DNA of 23,938 nt. It comes from a virus. Under the pieces are notes generated by a model. The model saw nothing but the letters and a program-made list of their open reading frames with translations, was not told where the DNA came from and did no database searches. The stretch's first letter is position 1. The number at the start of each line of letters is the position of its first letter. The stretch lies in IMG/VR virus record IMGVR_UViG_3300020156_000076, positions 1-23,938 of that record, one strand, 5' to 3'. Of this stretch, positions 1 through 5,325 are shown piece after piece. Made by a program: the position numbers and the translations under genes.

Positions 1-238
1 TGAGGAATTAATGAAAGTCGCAGGATACCTAGAGGGAGACAATCGAGACCCGGCTGTTAAACTTATTGAATACTTAGAACTGGAACTTACAGATGAAGAA
101 ATAATTGAACGAATGACATTCAAAGTAGATAATATGATACTCTCCGAAGATGAAGTCAGGGAATTCATTGCATTCGTAAGAGCAAAACGATTCATGAAGA
201 AACAAGCGGCTTCTGTTTCAGGACCTGAAGAGCTTTAA
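1..238 (+). CDS. C-terminal part of an HTH (XRE-type) phage regulator, cut by the window start
   Basis: The frame is open from the first bases, so the gene may begin upstream of the window. The first in-frame ATG is at 11, with a GAGGA only four bases before it, a poor spacing. About 75 residues follow, acidic and helical, with a tail resembling LSEDEVREFIAFVRAKR. From memory of the family, many Bacillales XRE-type phage repressors end in a similar 'D-x-L-(S/T)-x-(E/D)-E-hydrophobic...R-x-x-R' segment after the DNA-binding domain. No HTH is visible in the part we have. The family call is therefore inference; a free-standing 75-aa protein is the alternative. Confidence 0.5.
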   Translation, partial: EELMKVAGYLEGDNRDPAVKLIEYLELELTDEEIIERMTFKVDNMILSEDEVREFIAFVRAKRFMKKQAASVSGPEEL

Positions 239-356
239 CATGAACAGGATTGATAGTAATAGCCTTTTTACATTCCAAATATTTTATGGATTCATTAACT
301 GTTATTCCTAATTTAATCAAAGTCTCAGCACTTATATATAACACATCTTGTTCCAT
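192..356 (-). CDS. Possible 54-aa protein of unknown function
   Basis: On the minus strand an ATG at 356 is preceded by AAGGGCGGTG, about six bases away, a good ribosome site. The product begins MEQDVLYISAETLIKLGI and is helical and soluble, with one Cys. It overlaps the 3' end of the upstream + strand gene tail-to-tail by 47 bases. The frame is open further upstream to 479 (95 codons), but that start has no ribosome site. I do not recognise the family. The good ribosome site is the main argument for it; the overlap and lack of a clear promoter argue against. Confidence 0.35.
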   Translation of the reverse strand: MEQDVLYISAETLIKLGITVNESIKYLECKKAITINPVHVKALQVLKQKPLVSS

Positions 357-429
357 AGATGCACCGCCCTTGTAAGAAGTGTAATACAAGTATATAACCC
401 CATAAACAGGAACGCTAGTTCTCTTTAAG

Positions 430-476
430 TTGACGTTATTGACATCGTTTGACAAATTAAGGGAAACACATGTTCG
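430..476. promoter_or_regulatory. Direct TTGAC repeats and a one-mismatch LexA-like box upstream of the HTH gene
   Basis: TTGAC occurs at 430, 439 and 449, spaced by 9 and 10 bases. About 10 bases further on, AAAC-ACAT-GTTC (464-475) matches the Gram-positive LexA consensus GAAC-N4-GTTC except for the first base, and its centre fits the RNRY preference. The region precedes the HTH gene at 516 and may hold its control elements. No -35/-10 pair with good spacing could be assigned with confidence. Confidence 0.3.
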
Positions 477-515
477 CATATTAAGTAAAAAAAATATGTT
501 GAGGGGAATTTGACG

Positions 516-749
516 ATGGACCCAGTTCCGGTCAAATGCCTAGTCCCCCAACACCTCCGTAGAATAAAGAAGAATCAACGTTGGCTCGCCAAGCAGGTCG
601 GCGAGACCGAATCGCAAGTTTCAAACTACGTCAATATGGTGCGACTCTTGGGTATTACCAAGGCCAAAAAGTGGGCGACTGTTTTGGGTGTCACCATAGA
701 CGATCTTTATCTCTGGAAATTTGTTGAGGGACAGGCGGCGGAAGAGTAA
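516..749 (+). CDS. Cro/C1-type helix-turn-helix DNA-binding protein, 77 aa
   Basis: A small single-domain XRE-family regulator. The segment RWLAKQVGETESQVSNYVN (about residues 22-40) is a clear helix-turn-helix, with the usual Q/S recognition positions. The following helices (LGITKAKKWATVLGVTIDDLY) complete the five-helix fold. Start ATG 516 is chosen because GAGGGG at 501-506 lies 9 bases upstream; the TTG at 510 would be too close. At this length it has no sensor or oligomerisation domain, so a Cro-like or accessory regulator is more likely than a full repressor. It sits in the regulatory arm on the same strand as the integrase. A degenerate LexA-like box lies about 40 bases upstream. Confidence 0.8.
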   Translation: MDPVPVKCLVPQHLRRIKKNQRWLAKQVGETESQVSNYVNMVRLLGITKAKKWATVLGVTIDDLYLWKFVEGQAAEE

Positions 750-1084
750 GACTCTTCTGACCGGAAATTAAGTATAACAGTTGTCAAAGTAGCCCATCAA
801 ATTTTTTTATTTTATTCTCCCAAAGAGAAAATATGTTTGATGAAACATTATGTAAGTGTTTCCAATATACCACGCAATGACAGGTTCGAACAGTAGTTTT
901 CTGACAATTCTTTCGATTTGGGAAATATTACCCTGTTTCAATGTCGAAAAGACAGTGTAGGCGATAAACAAACCATTTCTTTTGGATTATATATAGACAA
1001 GTATTACCTGTTTGTGGATTAATAGGAATTGACAGAAATCGAGCAAATACCCGATCCGATCGGGAATTTTGAAGGTGATATGTA
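750..1084. other. 335-base AT-rich intergenic stretch with an inverted repeat near its end
   Basis: No convincing gene is seen here; the short open frames lack ribosome sites. It contains a palindromic GGTTCGAACA around 883-892 and a perfect inverted repeat CCCGAT-CCG-ATCGGG at 1050-1064. The latter lies about seven bases before the AAGGTGAT ribosome site of the next gene and could be an operator or a small 5' hairpin. A TTGACA at 1029-1034 has no matching -10 at normal spacing. Confidence 0.4.
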
Positions 1085-1561
1085 GTGATTATGACCATAA
1101 TTGTGGGAGTAATCCTTGGGTTGTACATAACATACCCATTGAAGAAAGTCGTAAGGTACTTTTTGGGCAAAATTGAGATGCCTCCAAAATCATTGGCACT
1201 CTTGACATTCATCACTTGCCTGCTCATTCTAGTACCATCATCTGTGCTTATATATGGGGTCACAATGCAATGTTTATACATGCTAATTGGGCTTATCATC
1301 TCGCAATTACATTGGTTATTCTTGGATTTCGAGAGCTTACAGGCAGATTCTAAAATTATTGCTAGATTTAATAGCAAAACGTTTCGGTCAACTTTCGGAG
1401 TGTTCCTTGCCATATCACTTTTTATCGTTACAATGAGTCTGTTTACATCATTTGACCCTTATTACATAACACCACTTGCTATAACTGTTTTTTATATGAT
1501 TTTTGTTTACAGAAGACCTAAACCAAAGAATGTAATAAAGAATCATGAAATTCGCCCCTAA
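1085..1561 (+). CDS. Small integral membrane protein, 158 aa
   Basis: A hydrophobic protein with about four predicted membrane helices (roughly residues 2-18, 38-58, 62-80 and two closely spaced C-terminal segments between 102 and 142). A basic tail (RRPKPKNVIKNHE) probably stays in the cytoplasm. The start is GTG 1085, preceded by GAAGGTGAT with good spacing; ATG 1091 is the alternative. The family is not recognised. Membrane proteins placed in the lysogeny arm of phages between regulator and integrase are often expressed from the prophage, for example in superinfection exclusion, but nothing here proves that. Its stop codon overlaps a short GC hairpin plus T-run. Confidence 0.65.
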   Translation: MIMTIIVGVILGLYITYPLKKVVRYFLGKIEMPPKSLALLTFITCLLILVPSSVLIYGVTMQCLYMLIGLIISQLHWLFLDFESLQADSKIIARFNSKTFRSTFGVFLAISLFIVTMSLFTSFDPYYITPLAITVFYMIFVYRRPKPKNVIKNHEIRP

Positions 1562-1574
1562 CCGGGCTTTTTTC
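1554..1574 (+). terminator. Weak intrinsic terminator after the membrane-protein gene
   Basis: GCCC (1554-1557), a six-base loop and GGGC (1564-1567) are followed by TTTTTTC. The stem is only four GC pairs and overlaps the stop codon, so partial readthrough into the zinc-ribbon and integrase genes is likely. Confidence 0.5.
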
Positions 1575-1588
1575 ATTAAGGAGTCACT

Positions 1589-1792
1589 ATGTACTTATGG
1601 TGCTCACGCTGCTGCTACGCCACACACAGGGACCGATGGAGGTTTGACCTCGGAAAGTACGGGACGTGCCCTAAATGTGGTTCCAGCAGCCGGAGAAATG
1701 CAGTAGAATGGGAATACGTCGCTAAGGTGAATGGGTACTCCCCTGAACCGATGGACAATCAACCTTATTCCATCCAACCGGAATTATTCTAG
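1589..1792 (+). CDS. Zinc-ribbon protein, 67 aa
   Basis: A short protein with CSRCC at residues 5-9 and CPKC at 27-30, a typical four-cysteine zinc-ribbon arrangement, plus basic and aromatic residues between them. AAGGAG lies seven bases before the ATG. It ends ten bases before the integrase start, so the two are probably cotranscribed. Proteins like this in phage integration modules may bind DNA or a partner protein. The exact role is unknown and no family could be named. Confidence 0.7.
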   Translation: MYLWCSRCCYATHRDRWRFDLGKYGTCPKCGSSSRRNAVEWEYVAKVNGYSPEPMDNQPYSIQPELF

Positions 1793-1802
1793 GGGGAACG
1801 AC

Positions 1803-3251
1803 ATGCGCCCAGCTTTATACGTTAGGGTATCGACAGAGGAACAGGCGGTAAAGGGTAATTCCCTATACGAGCAAGAAGAACGCGGCATAGCCTATTGTAA
1901 GGCCATGGGATGGCGTCAACCGGTTATCTATATCGATGACGGGTATTCGGCGAAGGATATACACCGGCCTGAACTAACCAGATTGTTAGAGTCTGTCCAG
2001 AATAAAGAACATGATACCGTAATCACGACGAAGTTGGACCGGCTATCACGTCGCCTTCTGGACATTCTGAAGCTAGTCGATTACTTCGAAAAAAACTCCT
2101 GCTCGTATGCCTCCATATCCGAATCATTTGATACGTCCACGTCTGCCGGCAAGTTGTCCCTTCAAGTTCTCGGAGCTGTCGCGGAATTTGAAAGGGAACG
2201 GATCCGGGAGCGCGTTCGGGATAATCTCATGTCGCTGGCGAGACAAGGGAAACTGATATCGAAAGCGTCTTATGGATACAACGTCGTTGACGGACAACTC
2301 GAGATTAACCTGGAAGAATCATTGGTCGTAAAAAACATATTCAAGTGGACGCTTGAAGGTACTGGACCCCTCAACATCGCCGGTCGACTGAATCAAATGG
2401 GCATTAAGTCGAAGAACGGTAAGACGTGGGAGGAAAAAACCGTCCGCCGTTTGCTGGAATCCGAAACGTATATCGGGCAGTTCGTCTATAACCGGAAATA
2501 CCGTAAAGGAACCGTCGAGGTTGTAAGGCCGCGGGATGAGTGGATCATTGCGGAAGATCACCATGAACCGATTATCGATAGGACCACTTATGATAAGGTT
2601 CAAGAAATACTGTCCGCAAGAAAGTACGTACAGCGTCAGAACTATAACAATGAACGGTACTTGCTCACTGGATTGGTACGTTGCGAACATTGCGGTAATA
2701 AAATGAACGGTAGAGAGGTCAGTCGTCCGACTAATAAAACGAAGAAATTCGATTACCATTACCAATGTTCGGGATACGGTAAAAAAGCTATTTGCTTTTT
2801 TCATTTCATTGACCGTGGTGATTTAGAGTTCGAAGTGATTCGGCAAATCAAATTATTGGCAAGTTCTCGACCGCGCAAGATGAACATAATTATTTCGAAA
2901 GCGACGCCAAAGCTTTCCGAAATCCAACTACTCGAATCCAAACTAACAAAGCTCGATGCCCGGATGCAGAAACAATTGGAGTTATACGAAGACGGGGATT
3001 TATCGAAGGATGACTTTCGTCGTGCCCGCGATCGGATAGAGAAGGAACGTAAAGAAATCCAAGATACCATCGACGAATTAAAACGGATCGAATCGCAATC
3101 CGAGGTTGCTGCAGCACAGGAAAAAGCAAGGAACTTGCTCGAGGATATAGAATCCGGCGATAGGCTTAAAATGAAACAGGCGATTGCCAGCATTATAGAA
3201 AGCATCACCGTCAAGGATGGATCAGGAGTCAGTATTGTTTTCAGGCGCTAA
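1803..3251 (+). CDS. int: Large serine recombinase (phage integrase), 482 aa
   Basis: Catalyses site-specific integration, and excision with a directionality factor, by double-strand cleavage through a phosphoserine link. The N-terminal resolvase domain (1-150) has RPALYVRVS with catalytic Ser10 and the KLDRLSRR motif (77-84). A recombinase domain follows (about 155-275, GPLNIAGRLNQMG, TVRRLLESETYIGQ). A zinc-ribbon domain has C294-x2-C297 and C322/C331 (LVRCEHCGNKMNGRE). A long coiled coil (372-450) is typical of large serine integrases. The start is ATG 1803, with AGGGGG nine bases upstream; the frame extends back to 1731 but there overlaps the previous gene without a ribosome site. The length is normal for the family. 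An inverted repeat follows the stop codon directly. Confidence 0.95.
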   Translation: MRPALYVRVSTEEQAVKGNSLYEQEERGIAYCKAMGWRQPVIYIDDGYSAKDIHRPELTRLLESVQNKEHDTVITTKLDRLSRRLLDILKLVDYFEKNSCSYASISESFDTSTSAGKLSLQVLGAVAEFERERIRERVRDNLMSLARQGKLISKASYGYNVVDGQLEINLEESLVVKNIFKWTLEGTGPLNIAGRLNQMGIKSKNGKTWEEKTVRRLLESETYIGQFVYNRKYRKGTVEVVRPRDEWIIAEDHHEPIIDRTTYDKVQEILSARKYVQRQNYNNERYLLTGLVRCEHCGNKMNGREVSRPTNKTKKFDYHYQCSGYGKKAICFFHFIDRGDLEFEVIRQIKLLASSRPRKMNIIISKATPKLSEIQLLESKLTKLDARMQKQLELYEDGDLSKDDFRRARDRIEKERKEIQDTIDELKRIESQSEVAAAQEKARNLLEDIESGDRLKMKQAIASIIESITVKDGSGVSIVFRR

Positions 3252-3256
3252 TTTTT

Positions 3257-3300
3257 ATCTCCAGCCGGATGTTTAGGGATGATAACGTCCGGCTGGAGAT
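3257..3300. repeat. 17-bp-arm inverted repeat after the integrase (attP candidate or terminator-like hairpin)
   Basis: Left arm 3257-3273 and right arm 3284-3300 are complementary in 16 of 17 positions, with one G-T pair, around a 10-base centre; the outer 13 bp (ATCTCCAGCCGGA) are perfect. There is no T-run on either side in either direction, which is unusual for an intrinsic terminator. Serine integrases recognise roughly 50-bp imperfect inverted repeats that usually lie next to int, so attP is a reasonable reading. A terminator of the integrase transcript remains possible. Confidence 0.45.
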
Positions 3301-3319
3301 GTAAATTACAAATCAGATA

Positions 3320-3328
3320 TGGTATAAT
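3320..3328 (+). promoter_or_regulatory. Extended -10 promoter candidate (TGGTATAAT)
   Basis: TG-G-TATAAT is a consensus extended -10 on the + strand; no good -35 is visible. Transcription would start near 3335 and meet the hairpin at 3410-3427 after about 95 bases, with no supported reading frame between. A short RNA is therefore possible. Alternatively the site is fortuitous. Confidence 0.3.
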
Positions 3329-3403
3329 AAAGACAGAACGAACAACGGCCCGTCTCATGCGCTTTAACGGTCACGCTATGTCGTGGTTTAGTATGAGAGG
3401 GGT

Positions 3404-3431
3404 AAAAAAAGCGCCTTCGCGGGCGCTCTTT
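3404..3431 (-). terminator. Bidirectional intrinsic terminator between int and yolD
   Basis: AGCGCC (3410-3415), loop TTCGCG and GGCGCT (3422-3427) form the stem. Reading the minus strand it is followed by TTTTTT (3404-3409), terminating yolD just after its stop. Reading the + strand it is followed by CTTTTC, which could also stop transcription from the integrase side. Confidence 0.75.
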
Positions 3432-3746
3432 TCATTCCACTCCAATTACCTCGTCAATCTTCACGATTTCCTGACCGACCACGATAATTCGCTTCCTCAT
3501 ATCGATCAACTGTACAACTCCCCGTGCCGGATTCCGTTCCCATCTCTCCACGGTAACCGAAGTCTGCTCCTCCTTCGACTCGTACAGTTTCCGGCTCATG
3601 TCCTCGATCTCCTGTTCGTCCAGCGTCGGGCGTTCCTGCGGATCGCGTTTGAACCATTCCTTGTGCTGGATGATCGTTTTGACGTGTTCCGGCAGCATCA
3701 TGCGGGAGGATTCCCATATGCCGTTTCCTTCGAGCTTTTTACCCAT
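3432..3746 (-). CDS. yolD: YolD-like protein, 104 aa
   Basis: The N-terminus GNGIWESSRMMLPEH (residues 7-21) is the hallmark of the YolD-like family. A C-terminal small beta region (VVQLIDMRKRIIVVGQEIVKIDEVIGVE) fits the rest of the family. YolD proteins in Bacillales phages and chromosomes are usually encoded beside a Y-family DNA polymerase of the UvrX/YqjW type and belong to the DNA-damage response. Here no polymerase gene is adjacent. GGAGGTG precedes the ATG at a good distance. It has its own promoter with a LexA box and its own terminator, so it is a one-gene SOS unit between the integrase and the lysis genes. Confidence 0.88.
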   Translation of the reverse strand: MGKKLEGNGIWESSRMMLPEHVKTIIQHKEWFKRDPQERPTLDEQEIEDMSRKLYESKEEQTSVTVERWERNPARGVVQLIDMRKRIIVVGQEIVKIDEVIGVE

Positions 3747-3762
3747 GTCACACCTCCAATTA

Positions 3763-3782
3763 GAACGTATGTTCTTATTATA
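3763..3782 (-). promoter_or_regulatory. LexA-controlled promoter of yolD
   Basis: GAAC-GTAT-GTTC at 3763-3774 is an exact match to the Gram-positive LexA consensus, including the RNRY centre. Minus-strand -10 TATAAT lies at 3777-3782, with a weak T-rich -35 around 3802-3807. The box covers the expected transcription start, so bound LexA would block initiation. The -35 lies inside the T-run of the amidase terminator. Confidence 0.85.
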
Positions 3783-3800
3783 CTCGAAAATGGAGGGATT

Positions 3801-3836
3801 AAAACAAAAAAATCCCCACTCGGTTAAAGTGGGGGA
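3801..3836 (-). terminator. Intrinsic terminator at the end of the late/lysis operon
   Basis: Read on the minus strand: CCCCACT, a 7-base loop and AGTGGGG (plus-strand 3814-3834), then ATTTTTTTGTTTT. It directly follows the amidase gene and closes the late block. Confidence 0.85.
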
Positions 3837-3840
3837 AGGG

Positions 3841-4593
3841 TTATCCAGCGCTTTTCATTTCGTTCACTTTTTCTTCGGCCGAAAGGAGTTTTTCACGAGC
3901 CCATATCCTTAGCCCTTCATCTACAGGTTTTCCATATTGGTCTTTTCCTTGCGCTAGGTTATACAACCATAGCATATAAGTTGCAATTGAGTATGCTCTT
4001 TCGTTTCGCCCCGAATCACTTTCTTTATAGGAAAGTTGGTTCTTGACGTTTTCGACAGCCTCACGAAACTTCGTCATGCTATATCCGGGGCATAGCGTCG
4101 CCACGTAGTAATTATGGCCGTTTGTCTTGTGATAAGCCGGAAGGAACTGGCGCAGAGTCAGTTCCAAACCGATCATTGCCCGGAGGTTCTCGTCGGAAAG
4201 CTCATCGGCCTCTCTACCTTCGTGCGGAGCATAGCACCCCTCTACGGCGCAATGGACCGTTTGATAGTTGTTTGAACGTATCCCGTAGGTGAATGTCAGG
4301 ATGTCATTTCCTTGATATATCTGGCCTTTCTTAATGTAGAAGTGATACGGAAATCCGCCTTCGCCCGCTCTTATGTGATTGTTGGCATGCGTTTCTGGCG
4401 ACACGTCATCTTCAACGAATTCCGCCGTATGGTGCCATCCTATGTCTGTTAAGGCGTTGATGTCTCTCGGCTTGTTCAGGGCGTCCCATCCGGCCTTACC
4501 GCGCTTTGGAAGACTGTCTGTAATGTCGATAATTTGCGGAATCTTCAATTCATCGATTAGATTGGAAGGTACTTGTATACCCCGAGTCTGCAT
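3841..4593 (-). CDS. N-acetylmuramoyl-L-alanine amidase (endolysin), 250 aa
   Basis: Cleaves the amide bond between muramic acid and the peptide stem of peptidoglycan to release virions. The Amidase_2/PGRP fold (about 25-185) shows the zinc ligands: WHHTA (His54 or 55), His160 and Cys168 in HNYYVATLCPG, with the His-x7-Cys spacing of T7 lysozyme. The C-terminal 60 residues (about 190-250) are helical and charged and may bind the wall; no known binding repeat is evident. No signal peptide is seen, so export needs the holin. Its ATG at 4593 follows GAAGGTGA and lies 44 bases inside the holin-like gene, suggesting translational coupling. Confidence 0.9.
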   Translation of the reverse strand: MQTRGIQVPSNLIDELKIPQIIDITDSLPKRGKAGWDALNKPRDINALTDIGWHHTAEFVEDDVSPETHANNHIRAGEGGFPYHFYIKKGQIYQGNDILTFTYGIRSNNYQTVHCAVEGCYAPHEGREADELSDENLRAMIGLELTLRQFLPAYHKTNGHNYYVATLCPGYSMTKFREAVENVKNQLSYKESDSGRNERAYSIATYMLWLYNLAQGKDQYGKPVDEGLRIWAREKLLSAEEKVNEMKSAG

Positions 4594-4768
4594 CTTTGTT
4601 CACCTTCTTCCCGTCCACGTAAGCCTCCCCGAAAATAAAGGACATTACGATGCCCGCAAATGCCATGACGGTATTGGTATCCAATCCGAGCTCCAATCCG
4701 TCATTGGCCAGCACCAATATGGCCGATACGACACTCATCCAGAACTTACGACTCTTAAGCTTATTCAT
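4550..4768 (-). CDS. Phage holin-like membrane protein, 72 aa (internal start)
   Basis: Begins MNKLKSRKFWMSVVSAILV, with two predicted membrane helices (about 9-25 and 33-50), then GEAYVDGKK and a polar tail. This layout is common in small phage holins of Bacillales. GGAAGGAAG sits three to four bases before the ATG at 4768. It is in the same frame as the longer open frame starting at 5140, so it could also be made as the C-terminal part of that product. Its 3' end overlaps the amidase start. The expected role is to let the amidase cross the membrane at the time of lysis. Confidence 0.7.
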   Translation of the reverse strand: MNKLKSRKFWMSVVSAILVLANDGLELGLDTNTVMAFAGIVMSFIFGEAYVDGKKVNKDADSGYTSTFQSNR

Positions 4769-5140
4769 GTGCTTCCTTCCTTTCGATATAAGGTAAATGA
4801 TGTACCTGACGACACCACGGACAACTGATTTGACCACCGAGGAAGACGTAAAACCAATTCTTCTTGTCGATACTTTGCCGGTTGTACCATTCGAGCTTGC
4901 ACTTTGCCATACGATCCCCTCTCTCTCGAGCAGCGCGTCTATCTTGGATTCGATACGCTGCTGATTCTGGACGTACTGCCGGATATCGGAGTCATCGGCA
5001 AAGAGCCACGGAATGAGCTTCCGTAGCTGCGCCTTTACCTTGCGTTGCTTCAATAGCGCGAATATGGCCGTTCCTAGCGCCGTTAAGCTCCAACCATGTC
5101 TCCATACGGCATTGAGCGATTCGATGATCCAGTCGTACAT
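4550..5140 (-). CDS. Holin/XhlA-like protein; open frame continues into the holin gene (196 aa long form)
   Basis: The first 75 residues look like a real phage lysis protein: a membrane segment (about 15-31, SLTALGTAIFALL), a basic stretch, then a coiled-coil-like end (IRQYVQNQQRIESKIDALLERE). This is reminiscent of XhlA/BhlA-type accessory holins. After residue 76 the sequence becomes low-complexity Ser/Thr/Val/Arg and overlaps the 49-aa gene in another frame. It then runs without a stop into the 72-aa holin (residue 125 on). Either a 196-aa fused protein is made, with the short holin from an internal start, or the linker is an accidental open frame. GGAGG precedes the ATG by four bases. Confidence 0.55.
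   Translation of the reverse strand: MYDWIIESLNAVWRHGWSLTALGTAIFALLKQRKVKAQLRKLIPWLFADDSDIRQYVQNQQRIESKIDALLEREGIVWQSASSNGTTGKVSTRRIGFTSSSVVKSVVRGVVRYIIYLISKGRKHMNKLKSRKFWMSVVSAILVLANDGLELGLDTNTVMAFAGIVMSFIFGEAYVDGKKVNKDADSGYTSTFQSNR
4761..4910 (-). CDS. 49-aa CxxC protein nested in the lysis region
   Basis: ATG 4910 follows AGGGGAT at a good distance. The product is rich in aromatic residues, with Cys4 and CPWC (residues 30-33) and a neighbouring HH, suggesting a small metal- or disulfide-linked fold. It lies in a different frame from the longer 5140-4550 frame. Its stop overlaps the holin ATG by eight bases (ATGAATAA), as expected for coupled genes. In this stretch its composition looks more protein-like than the Ser/Thr/Val-rich alternative frame. 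The function is unknown. Confidence 0.55.
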   Translation of the reverse strand: MAKCKLEWYNRQSIDKKNWFYVFLGGQISCPWCRQVHHLPYIERKEAHE

Positions 5141-5286
5141 ACGTCCTCCAACGGGGGGATGATCTGCTCATAGGTATACCGGTCAGCCGTTTCCTTGTCG
5201 TACAATTCGCACATGGTCCGGTAAAATTCGCTTTGATCGGCTGGCTTATCCATGACACAACACCATGGGACAATCATATGGATCAT
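5083..5286 (-). CDS. Small conserved-looking phage protein, 67 aa, unknown function
   Basis: ATG 5286 follows GGAGGTGAACCT with ideal spacing. It is the first gene after the terminator that follows the 1359-aa ejection protein. The middle (DKPADQSEFYRTMCELYDKETADRYTYEQIIPP) looks like a soluble helical protein. Its last 19 codons overlap the start of the next lysis gene in another frame. The family is not recognised. By position it probably belongs to the lysis cassette or to a late accessory function. Confidence 0.55.
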   Translation of the reverse strand: MIHMIVPWCCVMDKPADQSEFYRTMCELYDKETADRYTYEQIIPPLEDVCTTGSSNRSMPYGDMVGA

Positions 5287-5300
5287 AGGTTCACCTCCAA

Positions 5301-5324
5301 TAGAAAAGACGCCCGGAGGCGTCT
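5301..5324 (-). terminator. Intrinsic terminator between the ejection genes and the lysis cassette
   Basis: AGACGCC (5307-5313), loop CGGA and GGCGTCT (5318-5324) form a 7-bp perfect stem; on the minus strand it is followed by TTTTCTATT. The next gene's ribosome site begins only a few bases further on. Confidence 0.75.
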
Positions 5325-5325
5325 A

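Noticed and set aside
357-479. Longer (95-aa) version of the small minus-strand gene
   Set aside because: The upstream ATG at 479 has no ribosome site; the internal ATG at 356 does.
928-1413. 161-codon minus-strand frame
   Set aside because: Antisense to the membrane-protein gene, which has a proper ribosome site and membrane helices; the minus frame has no ribosome site and odd composition.
1731-1802. Upstream extension of the integrase frame
   Set aside because: It overlaps the zinc-ribbon gene and has no ribosome site; the family start (RPALYVRVS with Ser10) fits ATG 1803.
3279-3827. 182-codon + strand frame
   Set aside because: Mirror of yolD; it runs through the terminator, has no ribosome site, and the family match is on the minus strand.
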